This document shows, piece after piece, positions 29,343 through 37,252 of a DNA stretch of 64,000 nucleotides (positions are counted from its first letter, which is position 1; each line of letters starts with the position of its first letter). The notes beneath the pieces are model-generated. The model ran no database searches. It saw nothing but the letters and a program-made list of their open reading frames with translations, and was not told where the DNA came from. The DNA is taken from NCBI RefSeq assembly GCF_001053095.1, contig NZ_CGBP01000007.1:62001-126000 (forward strand). Direction: 5' to 3'. Source of the stretch: Yersinia similis. GTDB taxonomy: Bacteria > Pseudomonadota > Gammaproteobacteria > Enterobacterales > Enterobacteriaceae. The position numbers and the translations under genes were made by a program.

Positions 29343-30200
29343 TTAGGCTTCAATCGCCATACGCAATTTTTTCATCGCGTTCTTTTCTAGCTGACGTACA
29401 CGTTCAGCAGACACGCCGTACTGATCGGCCAGTTCTTGTAAGGTGGACTTGTTCTCATCGTCCAGCCAACGGGCACGAATAATATGCTGGCTCCGCTCGT
29501 CCAACCCTTCCAACGCATAAGACAGTTTATCTGCCGCGTGGGTGTCCCAGTTATCCTCTTCGATGCCATCAGCAAAATCAGAGGTTTTATCCTGCAAATA
29601 CAGGACTGGAGCCATGAATTGGCCGTCACGTGCTTCGTCATCAGGAGAAGGATCGAACGTCATATCCTGAGCGGACATGCGTGACTCCATCTCGCGAACG
29701 TCTTTACTGGTCACGCCAAGCTCTTTGGCGACCAATTCTACTTCATCCTGATTAAACCAGCCCAGACGCTGCTTGGTTTTACGCAGGTTAAAGAACAGCT
29801 TACGCTGAGCTTTCGTGGTTGCGACTTTCACAATCCGCCAGTTACGCAGAACATATTCATGAATTTCTGCTTTGATCCAGTGCACTGCAAAGGACACCAG
29901 ACGCACCCCGACTTCAGGGTTAAAACGGCGAACCGCTTTCATCAAGCCAATATTACCTTCCTGAATAAGGTCAGCCTGCGGCAAACCGTACCCGGAATAG
30001 TTGCGGGCAACATGAGCAACAAAGCGCAGGTGAGACAGGATAAGCTGTTTAGCCGCTCCCAGATCGCCCTGGTAATGCAGCCGTTCAGCCAGCTCCCGTT
30101 CTTCCTCTGCGGTCAGCATTGGATAGGCGTTGGCAGCCCGAATATAGGCTTCCAGACTACCCTGGGGCACTAAGGCTAAAGTTTGCATTTCTTTGGTCAT
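29343..30200 (-). CDS. rpoH: Heat-shock sigma factor sigma-32
   Basis: Directs RNA polymerase to heat-shock promoters. The 285 residues, about E. coli length, have region 2 ([39 protein letters not shown]), the RpoH box QRKLFFNLR used in chaperone/FtsH control, and region 4 HTH ([19 protein letters not shown]). In E. coli the 5' coding RNA is a thermosensor; that was not modelled here. A sigma-E-like promoter lies upstream. Confidence 0.98.
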   Translation of the reverse strand: MTKEMQTLALVPQGSLEAYIRAANAYPMLTAEEERELAERLHYQGDLGAAKQLILSHLRFVAHVARNYSGYGLPQADLIQEGNIGLMKAVRRFNPEVGVRLVSFAVHWIKAEIHEYVLRNWRIVKVATTKAQRKLFFNLRKTKQRLGWFNQDEVELVAKELGVTSKDVREMESRMSAQDMTFDPSPDDEARDGQFMAPVLYLQDKTSDFADGIEEDNWDTHAADKLSYALEGLDERSQHIIRARWLDDENKSTLQELADQYGVSAERVRQLEKNAMKKLRMAIEA

Positions 30201-30506
30201 TTAAACCCTCTCAGTTGCATGTTTAGTGCAGGTTTCTCTCAGCGCCAGTATTTTAGCACCTGATTATACAGATTCAAGTACTGAGCAACTTATCATTTTG
30301 CTGCAATATTCGACTGAGCATTGCTTTAAAAGTTCAATATAGATCACGTTTTTTAGCTGTGGATCTTAGCAGATCCCTAACCATATCGATCTGACCATAT
30401 GTATCAAAGATAACCGATGGTATGAATATACATCGTCAATGGCTGAACAGCGACTCTCTCCCTGCCTGATTTCAGCACGGTAGGGAAAGAGTATAACAAA
30501 CATTCT
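30201..30506. other. rpoH upstream region / ftsX 3' flank
   Basis: A 306-bp stretch with the rpoH promoter zone. It has a TATAAT hexamer on the minus strand (30263-30268) and a sigma-E-like promoter (30309-30336). An imperfect stem between about 30456 and 30491 after the ftsX stop lacks a T-run. Confidence 0.5.
30309..30336 (-). promoter_or_regulatory. Sigma-E-like promoter of rpoH
   Basis: The minus strand reads TGAACTT (30330-30336), a 15-base spacer, then GTCGAA (30309-30314), close to the sigma-E consensus GGAACTT-N15/16-TCAAA. E. coli rpoH has a sigma-E promoter (P3) upstream. Confidence 0.5.
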
Positions 30507-31460
30507 TTACTGCGGTGTAAATCGGCGTAAATGTTGAACCGTCGCCAGCCAGGCGGCAATCCAGCCAATCATTGCCGAGATTAATACCAACAATAGGCTT
30601 TCATCCCAACTCAGACCATGTAAGGTAAACTGGGTACCGAACACGGTCGCCACCTGTTTGACCACTGAGCCCAATTGCCATACCAATGCCTCAGACAGTA
30701 TCAACGATAACACCGCACCGCCGAACCCTAACATCGCCCCACCGTTTAAGAATGGCCGTAAAATAAACCCATCAGTGGCACCAAGCAGCTTCATGACGTT
30801 GATCGTATCCCGACGGCTAAAGATACTCAGCCGGACACTGTTACCGATCACCAAGAATACGGCGACCACCATCAGTACGCCAACCATCGCCGCAACCTGA
30901 CCGACCAAGCCCGTCAGCGCCGCTAAACGAGCAAACCAGCTGTCGTCCATACGGACTTCCGCCACCCCTTCAACCTGGCTAATGCGATCACGCAATGTAT
31001 TCAGCGTTTCAGAACTTTGGAAATTTAACTTGGGAGTAATGATAGCGACGGCAGGTAACGGATTCTCTTCCAGCATATCCAGCGCACCACCGAAACCAGA
31101 CCAGTTACGGAACTCACCCATCGCTTCTTCCCGCGATAGATAATTGACCTTCTCAACACCAGCTTCAGCTTTCAGCGTCGTCACAACATTCTCAGCCGCG
31201 TTATCGTCTAGTGCTTTATCCAGATAGACCGTCAGTTGCGGTGTTGGATACCATTGCTCTGCAGCCTGGCTGACGTTCTTCCACACGATATAACATACGC
31301 TTGGCAGCGTTAGCGAGATAGAGATCACCATCACCGTTAATAGTGTCGCCATGGGCTGTCGCATCATATCAGCAATTGCATTGACCCACGAATAGCGCCA
31401 CTGCTCGCGCCAACCGCCTTTCAGCGCCTTGGTTTTTGCTTTTCGCGCATTATTCGCCAT
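30507..31460 (-). CDS. ftsX: Cell division ABC-type protein FtsX
   Basis: The membrane partner of FtsE; in E. coli the pair activates septal amidases through EnvC. It has 317 residues, about 35 shorter than E. coli at the N-terminus. The topology is four transmembrane segments, with a large periplasmic domain after the first (roughly residues 60-185) and [16 protein letters not shown] in the FtsX core. Its start overlaps the ftsE stop by 11 bases. Third gene of ftsYEX. Confidence 0.96.
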   Translation of the reverse strand: MANNARKAKTKALKGGWREQWRYSWVNAIADMMRQPMATLLTVMVISISLTLPSVCYIVWKNVSQAAEQWYPTPQLTVYLDKALDDNAAENVVTTLKAEAGVEKVNYLSREEAMGEFRNWSGFGGALDMLEENPLPAVAIITPKLNFQSSETLNTLRDRISQVEGVAEVRMDDSWFARLAALTGLVGQVAAMVGVLMVVAVFLVIGNSVRLSIFSRRDTINVMKLLGATDGFILRPFLNGGAMLGFGGAVLSLILSEALVWQLGSVVKQVATVFGTQFTLHGLSWDESLLLVLISAMIGWIAAWLATVQHLRRFTPQ

Positions 31461-32118
31461 GGTGTGCTCCTGACATCCGCCCCTGACTCAATGTCAGGAT
31501 CGGGTAACGCCGCCGGGCAATCAACGACGTATCATGGGTGGCCATCAAGACGGTAACCCCCACGCGGTTAAACTCTTCAAACAGACGCAAAATACCTTCT
31601 GATAAGGCATCATCCAAGTTACCGGTCGGTTCATCGGCCAGCAATACTGCGGGTTTATTCACCACTGCGCGGGCAATACCCACGCGTTGTTGTTCACCAC
31701 CAGATAGCTGAATGGGGAAATTTTTCGCCTTATCCAATAGGCCGACTTTATCCAGCGCAGCCGAGGCCCTACGACGAATATCTTCGGTACTCGCACCCGC
31801 GATAATCAGTGGCATAGCGACATTGTCGTAAACCGTTCTATCCAGCAGAAGGTGATGATCTTGAAAGATCATCCCGATCTGGCGGCGTAAGAAGGGTACC
31901 TCACGGTTTTTCAGACGGCTGATATCATGACCACCAAACCAGATATGACCGGCACTAGGCCGTTCAATACCACAAATCAGTTTCAGCAGAGTACTTTTCC
32001 CTGCACCAGAATGGCCGGTTAGGAACGCCATTTCCGCAGGGCGCAGATGAAAATCGACTCCCTGCAGCGCCTGCCGTCCCCCCAGATAAGCTTTACTGAC
32101 CTGTTCAAAGCGAATCAT
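31450..32118 (-). CDS. ftsE: Cell division ATP-binding protein FtsE
   Basis: The 222-residue ATPase of the FtsEX complex. It has Walker [27 protein letters not shown], signature LSGGEQQR and Walker [13 protein letters not shown]. It lies 5 bp after ftsY and overlaps ftsX, so it is in one operon. Confidence 0.97.
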   Translation of the reverse strand: MIRFEQVSKAYLGGRQALQGVDFHLRPAEMAFLTGHSGAGKSTLLKLICGIERPSAGHIWFGGHDISRLKNREVPFLRRQIGMIFQDHHLLLDRTVYDNVAMPLIIAGASTEDIRRRASAALDKVGLLDKAKNFPIQLSGGEQQRVGIARAVVNKPAVLLADEPTGNLDDALSEGILRLFEEFNRVGVTVLMATHDTSLIARRRYPILTLSQGRMSGAHHGE

Positions 32119-32123
32119 CCGTA

Positions 32124-33680
32124 TTAATCCTCTCGGGCAAAAAGAGCCTCAATAAATTCGTCAGCCTTAAATGGCCGCAAATCTTCTATACCTTCTCCGA
32201 CACCGATATAACGGATTGGGATCTCAAACTGATCAGCAATGGCAAAAATCACCCCGCCTTTGGCGGTACCATCTAGTTTAGTTAGGGTAATCCCGGTCAG
32301 GCCCACTGCTTCATTAAACAGTTTTGCCTGACTCACCGCATTTTGTCCGGTACTAGCATCCAGTGTCAGCATAACCTCATGGGGGGCATCGCCGTCCAGT
32401 TTTTTCATTACCCGGACAATCTTCTTCAGTTCTTCCATCAAGTGGGCTTTATTTTGTAAACGCCCGGCGGTATCAGCCAGCAGCACATCTATACCACGGG
32501 CTTTAGCCGCCTGAATCGCATCGAAAATAACCGAAGCAGAATCTGCACCGGTATGCTGTGCAACAACCGCAATCTTGTTGCGCTCACCCCAAACTTGTAA
32601 TTGTTCAACAGCAGCGGCGCGAAATGTATCACCTGCCGCCAACATGACAGATTTACCTTCAGCCTGAAATTGGCGCGCCAGTTTGCCAATAGTGGTGGTT
32701 TTGCCCACACCATTAACACCAACCATTAAAATGACATACGGGCTCTTGCCGCTAACATCTAATGGCTTGTCAACTTTAGACAGAATCTCGGACATCTCCT
32801 CTTTGAGCTTGCCATACAGCGCATCAGCATCTTTTAACTGCTTACGGCTGGCATGTTCTGTCAGAGACGTAATGATTTTACGGGTCGTTTCGACACCAAC
32901 ATCGGCGATCAGGAGCTGTTCTTCCAGCTCTTCAAACAAATCATCGTCAATCTTTTTGCCGCTGAACAGCCCCATAAAACCGGAGCCAAGATTCTGTTTA
33001 GTCTTGATTAAGCTGCGTTTTAAACGCGCGAAGAAACCTTCTTTGGTTGGCCGCTCTTGTTCTTGAACCGCTACCGGGATAATTTTTTCTTCAACTTCGG
33101 TAGGTTGCTTGAAAACATCAACCAGCGATTCTTCTACCACCGCCTGCGGGGTGGGAACATCAATAATAAGGTTGTCTTCCGTTAACGACCGTTCTGACAG
33201 ATTGTCTGTGGTACCGCCCTGTTCAGTGGTATCACCCTCTGCGACAGGTTTTACTAAAGACAGGTCACCGCCTGCTTCCGTTACCTGCGTGGTTGGTTCG
33301 ACGACCTTATTATGAGCAATGGCCGCGTTGTCGCCGATATCTACTGATTCGGCAACCGCACTTTCTGGTAAGGTGTTAGAAGCACCCTTACTCATTGTGG
33401 CACTATTCGGCTCAGTAGGAATTACCGCGGCAACCTGCTCGTGCAGTTCTGCCTCAACAGGGTCATCCTCCACCTGAGCTTCAGTCGTTTTTTCACTAAT
33501 GACGTGCTCGACTGTTGGCTCAATAACATCTATTGGCTCAATAACATCTGTTTGCTCAATAACATCTTCTTGCTCTGTAACGCCTTCTTTTTCAGTCGCC
33601 AGCGGCTCTACTGCTGGTTCTTCACTCTGACGGCCAAGACCCAGCCAGGAAAAAAATCCACGTTTTTTTTCTTTTGCCAT
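32124..33680 (-). CDS. ftsY: Signal recognition particle receptor FtsY
   Basis: The SRP receptor GTPase that docks ribosome-SRP complexes to the membrane for co-translational insertion. It has 518 residues. A long acidic A domain (about residues 1-205) precedes the NG domain, with G1 GVNGVGKTTTIGKLA, DTFRAAAVEQL, DTAGR and TKLDGTAKGG. The A domain contains near-repeats of a six-residue VIE(Q/P)xD unit encoded by an 18-bp tandem repeat at about 33514-33580. First gene of ftsYEX, divergent from rsmD. Confidence 0.97.
   Translation of the reverse strand: MAKEKKRGFFSWLGLGRQSEEPAVEPLATEKEGVTEQEDVIEQTDVIEPIDVIEPTVEHVISEKTTEAQVEDDPVEAELHEQVAAVIPTEPNSATMSKGASNTLPESAVAESVDIGDNAAIAHNKVVEPTTQVTEAGGDLSLVKPVAEGDTTEQGGTTDNLSERSLTEDNLIIDVPTPQAVVEESLVDVFKQPTEVEEKIIPVAVQEQERPTKEGFFARLKRSLIKTKQNLGSGFMGLFSGKKIDDDLFEELEEQLLIADVGVETTRKIITSLTEHASRKQLKDADALYGKLKEEMSEILSKVDKPLDVSGKSPYVILMVGVNGVGKTTTIGKLARQFQAEGKSVMLAAGDTFRAAAVEQLQVWGERNKIAVVAQHTGADSASVIFDAIQAAKARGIDVLLADTAGRLQNKAHLMEELKKIVRVMKKLDGDAPHEVMLTLDASTGQNAVSQAKLFNEAVGLTGITLTKLDGTAKGGVIFAIADQFEIPIRYIGVGEGIEDLRPFKADEFIEALFARED
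33514..33580. repeat. 18-bp in-frame tandem repeat in the ftsY A domain
   Basis: Three to four units of GGCTCAATAACATCTATT type at an 18-bp period. Each encodes a six-residue VIE(Q/P)xD block, so copy number changes would alter the acidic domain length without a frameshift. Confidence 0.75.
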
Positions 33681-33956
33681 TTGCGACTACACTCCTCGCG
33701 GTTAAATCATGGCTTATACCTTTAGGGACAATAATAGCCTTGGGTACAATAATAATGTGCAAGTCTATCACTTTCTCCTGAACAGCAACACGCGCACGAG
33801 ATGCTTTCTACTGTGAATTCAATCGTTATCGCTACTACCTCTACAACTTAAAGTCCGAAGGGGATATAACGTTTCCCCCACACAGCACACACCGGTAGAA
33901 TAGTTGCTAATTCTTTTATTCACCGCTGCAATAATGGCCAATTTTCAAAGCAAAAT

Positions 33957-34001
33957 AATCTATGACAAAGCAACCTATAGCAAAGCGATCTATAGTAAAA
34001 A
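33957..34001 (+). repeat. 15-bp tandem repeat across the rsmD start
   Basis: Three units, AATCTATGACAAAGC (33957), AACCTATAGCAAAGC (33972) and GATCTATAGTAAAAA (33987). The first contains the ATG used for rsmD, and the rest encode its non-conserved N-terminal residues. Confidence 0.75.
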
Positions 34002-34624
34002 AAGCATCACCGCAGTCAGCGGGGCAGATAAGAATCATTGGCGGCAAATGGCGTGGGCGTAAGCTCCCCGTCCCAGATAGCCCAGGACTACGCCCTACGA
34101 CGGATCGGGTAAGGGAAACATTATTTAACTGGCTCGCTCCGATGATTCAGGGTGCACGTTGTCTGGATTGTTTTGCTGGCAGTGGTGCGTTAGGGCTGGA
34201 AGCCCTATCCCGTTATGCAAGCGAAGCTACCTTGCTGGAAGCTGACCGTCAGGTTGCCAAACAACTGAGCGATGACCTGACGCTACTAAAAGCTGAAAAT
34301 GGGCAGGTTGTAAACACCAACTCATTACAATGGTTGGCGCAACCGGGGCAGCCTTTCAATCTGGTCTTCTTGGATCCGCCTTTTCGTAAAGGTCTACTGG
34401 CTGAAACCATTAATTTGCTAGAGCAATTTAACTGGCTGGCTGCTGATGCCTGGATCTATGTTGAAGCTGAGGCAGAAAGCGCCGTTGCTGATGTCCCCGC
34501 CAATTGGCTGTTACATCGAGAAAAGATCGCCGGGCAGGTTGCCTATCGTTTATTTATTCGCCAACAAACCGATTTGCCAACATGTACATCGGTGGCAGAG
34601 CAGGAGCAACACCATGTGGATTAA
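33962..34624 (+). CDS. rsmD: 16S rRNA m2G966 methyltransferase
   Basis: Methylates guanine 966 of 16S rRNA using S-adenosylmethionine. The 220 residues follow E. coli RsmD from GQIRIIGGKWRGRKLPVPDS onward, with LDCFAGSGALGLEAL (SAM site) and the catalytic motif LDPPF. The first 20 residues are not conserved and come from a 15-bp tandem repeat. No clear ribosome-binding site precedes the ATG, so the exact start is uncertain. It overlaps yhhL by 11 bases. Confidence 0.94.
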   Translation: MTKQPIAKRSIVKKASPQSAGQIRIIGGKWRGRKLPVPDSPGLRPTTDRVRETLFNWLAPMIQGARCLDCFAGSGALGLEALSRYASEATLLEADRQVAKQLSDDLTLLKAENGQVVNTNSLQWLAQPGQPFNLVFLDPPFRKGLLAETINLLEQFNWLAADAWIYVEAEAESAVADVPANWLLHREKIAGQVAYRLFIRQQTDLPTCTSVAEQEQHHVD

Positions 34625-34886
34625 TCTCGGCCGGTTACTGATGCTAGGCGTCTGGTTTTTTATACTGCTGAACCTGTTCCATCCTTACCCTAAGCCATTG
34701 AGATACTTTATTCATGTGGCCATGATATTTATGGTTCTGATGCATGGCTTGCAACTGGTCTTGCTCAAATCGACACAACCCAAGGATCAACCTATCAGTG
34801 GCTTGCAGCAATTTAAAATCTTTGTTTTTGGCGTATTTGAATTATTAGCCTGGCAGAAAAAACAGCCACAACTGCCTAAAAAATAA
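34614..34886 (+). CDS. yhhL: DUF1145 family membrane protein YhhL
   Basis: A small membrane protein of 90 residues with two to three hydrophobic segments (LLMLGVWFFILLNLF, FIHVAMIFMVLMHGLQLVLL). It matches the DUF1145/YhhL family, function unknown. CAGGAG lies seven bases before the ATG. It overlaps the rsmD 3' end by 11 bases and follows it as in E. coli. The C-terminus is basic. Confidence 0.88.
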   Translation: MWINLGRLLMLGVWFFILLNLFHPYPKPLRYFIHVAMIFMVLMHGLQLVLLKSTQPKDQPISGLQQFKIFVFGVFELLAWQKKQPQLPKK

Positions 34887-34941
34887 TATCGTTACCCAAT
34901 GCTATATACCCTAAATAATTCGCTTGTCCGAGGGGTGAGCG

Positions 34942-35361
34942 TCAAGGATGCTGAGCATCCGGGGTAAAACGGATATAGCGTGTACCTTGTAAATGCAATA
35001 TTCCCTGTGCACCTTGCTCAATGCGGTTATATTCCTGCTGAGGCAATACCATTTTAATTTCACTGCCGCTCTTTATTTCATTGCCTCCAGAGAGTTCGAG
35101 GCTGTTCTTTATTTCTATGTTACTGGACAGTGGGTGGAAATAAACTTCGTAGCGTTTCTCTTCAGCCACGATCTCCTCACGCTGCCTTGATCGGCGATTG
35201 GGGGCAAGGACTTCGCGTTTATCAACGACCTCAACTTGCACACTACGCACCGGTGCGCGGTCATTTTCTGCATCTTGCTGTTTTTTCTGCCAATACTGTC
35301 GGGCCGCCAACACGACGATCAGCGCCACAACGACAATAAATAATAAAGGGAGTTTGCTCAT
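34942..35361 (-). CDS. yhhM: DUF2500 family protein YhhM
   Basis: A 139-residue protein with one N-terminal membrane anchor (LLFIVVVALIVVLAARQYW) followed by a DUF2500 domain (VQVEVVDKREVLAPNRRSRQ ... YEVYF). E. coli yhhM sits at the same position. Function unknown; topology suggests a periplasmic domain. Solo ERIC-end-like sequence (CTATATACCCTAAATAATTC) lies at 34901-34920 between yhhL and this gene, which converge. Confidence 0.85.
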   Translation of the reverse strand: MSKLPLLFIVVVALIVVLAARQYWQKKQQDAENDRAPVRSVQVEVVDKREVLAPNRRSRQREEIVAEEKRYEVYFHPLSSNIEIKNSLELSGGNEIKSGSEIKMVLPQQEYNRIEQGAQGILHLQGTRYIRFTPDAQHP

Positions 35362-35545
35362 ATCTGCATTCTATCGATTAAATATAATCCGTTAAAAACC
35401 ATTATTAACTCAAAATAATTACCTACTAAAAGCTATTAATGGCAAAAAAAACTGTTAATGGGAAAAATTCAGCATACCCGCACCATCAATGACACGACAG
35501 GGACGCCGTAAAAGATGACATCCACAGCCCCCCTGTTAAATACTC

Positions 35546-35866
35546 TTAGGGTTTATTACCCGGTAAATAGGGGAAATTCATCACATTGTTGCCAAGCTCA
35601 GATATCCGGGCGCTACCTTTCTCGGTGACACTATCAATACGAATGACCGCATGTAGAGGAATATAGCTGCGGTTGACACCAGAAAATTCAGTTTTCAATT
35701 TCTCTGTAGAGGGATCAACCAACAATGTTGATTGGCTATCAAAGACAAAATCAGCAATTTCAATAAACCCAAATAACGAGCTAGGGCCGATTTCACGGAC
35801 ATAAAGCTGATAGTTTTTACCATTATTTATAAACTGAATACGATAAAGCAGTTGTTCATTCGCCAT
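35546..35866 (-). CDS. DUF1820 family protein
   Basis: A 106-residue soluble protein of the DUF1820 family, recognised by YRIQFINNGKNYQLYVREIG, FGFIEIADFVFD and VNRSYIPLHAVIRIDSV. It has no signal peptide. The family is common in Pseudomonas, Vibrio and other gammaproteobacteria and has no known function. E. coli has no gene at this position between yhhM and yhhN. Confidence 0.78.
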   Translation of the reverse strand: MANEQLLYRIQFINNGKNYQLYVREIGPSSLFGFIEIADFVFDSQSTLLVDPSTEKLKTEFSGVNRSYIPLHAVIRIDSVTEKGSARISELGNNVMNFPYLPGNKP

Positions 35867-36128
35867 AGCGTGACCTGTCTCTATTCCTTGTTATAACGAG
35901 AGGAAATCGGCGTTAACATAGCATGTGAGCCAAACAAGACCAAGATATCAGCGTGCAGAGCCTGCGCCTTAAAGTTTAATCTGCGCGCTGTTACGCATTA
36001 AGTTGCATAACCCGAGCAAATGACAGTTGCCTGACTATCGCTCTTTGCCTCCATCCCTTACACTAATGGGTGTTGTACATGGATTGCGAATTGCCATAAT
36101 AACATTAGTGTCATAGCAACATTATTGC

Positions 36129-36187
36129 CATAACAGCATGGCTGTCATAACAGTATAGTTGTCATAACAGTATAGTTGTCATAACAA
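36129..36187. repeat. 17-bp tandem repeat upstream of yhhN
   Basis: Units at 36129, 36146 and 36163 (CATAACAGTATAGTTGT; the last two identical, the first with three changes), a partial unit at 36180, and degenerate copies to the left. It ends about 45 bp before the yhhN start and so may affect its promoter. Confidence 0.85.
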
Positions 36188-36231
36188 CGCAGGTGTCTTC
36201 GCTAACGCCTGAATAGAGAAAAGGATAAATA

Positions 36232-36858
36232 ATGAGCTGGCCATTTCTTGCTGTATTTTTTTCTGGTTGGTTGTTTGTCGATGCCACTTATCGTGGCCCA
36301 CGCTGGCAGCGTTGGGTATTTAAACCCGTCACCTTGTTACTCTTACTGTTACTGGCCTGGCAAGCCCCTATTCTTGGCCCTGCGGGTTATCTGATTGTCT
36401 TAGGATTATTGGCAACACTGGTTGCCGATGCATTATTACTGCTACCCAGTGAGCGCTTACTTTATGCTTTAGGAGCATTCTTCCTATCCCACTTGCTGTA
36501 TACCATCAGTTTTGCCAGTCAGATGACCTTGACGCTATTCTGGCCATTGCCTCTGGTGTTGATCGTGGTTGGCGTTTTGTTGTTAACCGCTCTCTGGACG
36601 GAGCTACAAGATATGCGCTGGCCAGTAGTCGCCTTTATCGGTATGACCTTGCTAATGGTTTGGATGGCGGGTGAACAGTACTTTGCCCGCAGTACTGATT
36701 TGAGCTTCTCGTTACTGGCCGGTACCGTTCTGCTCCTACTTTCACATGCTGTCTGGTTGCTGAATCGCTACCGTTTCTCCTTCCGAGCATCAGATGCCAT
36801 CGCTGCCGGGTGCTATTTTATCGGGCACTTTTTAATTGTCAGGTCGCTGTATCTGTAG
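36232..36858 (+). CDS. yhhN: YhhN family (TMEM86-like) lysoplasmalogenase homologue
   Basis: A membrane protein of 208 residues with seven to eight hydrophobic segments. It belongs to the YhhN/TMEM86 family; the animal members hydrolyse the vinyl ether bond of lysoplasmalogen. The motif [15 protein letters not shown] with acidic residues in the membrane is shared. The bacterial substrate is not proven. It precedes zntA as in E. coli. Confidence 0.85.
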   Translation: MSWPFLAVFFSGWLFVDATYRGPRWQRWVFKPVTLLLLLLLAWQAPILGPAGYLIVLGLLATLVADALLLLPSERLLYALGAFFLSHLLYTISFASQMTLTLFWPLPLVLIVVGVLLLTALWTELQDMRWPVVAFIGMTLLMVWMAGEQYFARSTDLSFSLLAGTVLLLLSHAVWLLNRYRFSFRASDAIAAGCYFIGHFLIVRSLYL

Positions 36859-37252
36859 CTGAGCGTATGTATTGGTAACTAGTGTATCAATATCTAAGAT
36901 ATTGGCAGCGAGTACATTGATAAATAATATAATTCATATCGCCATGTTACAGAACATCATGAATATGTATTCCATTAAATTGCTCCACGGACGGAGCGAG
37001 TCTTCATGTCCTCATCTCAGTATATTGGTGCGTAGCAGCACCCTTCTTTCATTTTACCCTCGGTTGGCAGTCAATAAAAACAATCCTATTTAACAACTAT
37101 TCTCATCTAACCCCCTTGACTCTGGAGTTGACTCCAAGGTGTAGAGTACAACTATACCCAAGGACTTGGCGTAGTAGCGCGGTCACTAACACCACTACAG
37201 CGTTAAAGGACATGGGCATACACCTGTTACATCCTGCATAGGGAGCAGCATC
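36859..37252. other. yhhN-zntA intergenic region
   Basis: A 394-bp stretch. The right part holds the ZntR-type zntA promoter (37116-37147). A 73-codon frame at 36872-37093 lacks a ribosome-binding site and recognisable sequence, and I treat it as chance. Nothing else was seen. Confidence 0.5.
37116..37147 (+). promoter_or_regulatory. ZntR-type zntA promoter
   Basis: The -35 TTGACT (37116-37121) and -10 TAGAGT (37142-37147) are separated by 20 bp, the long spacer used by MerR-family activators. The spacer holds the dyad CTGGAGTTGACTCCAAGG, close to the E. coli zntA operator. Confidence 0.82.

Noticed and set aside
36872-37093. 73-codon plus-strand frame before zntA
   Set aside because: No ribosome-binding site and no similarity that I recognise; it lies in a promoter-bearing intergenic region.
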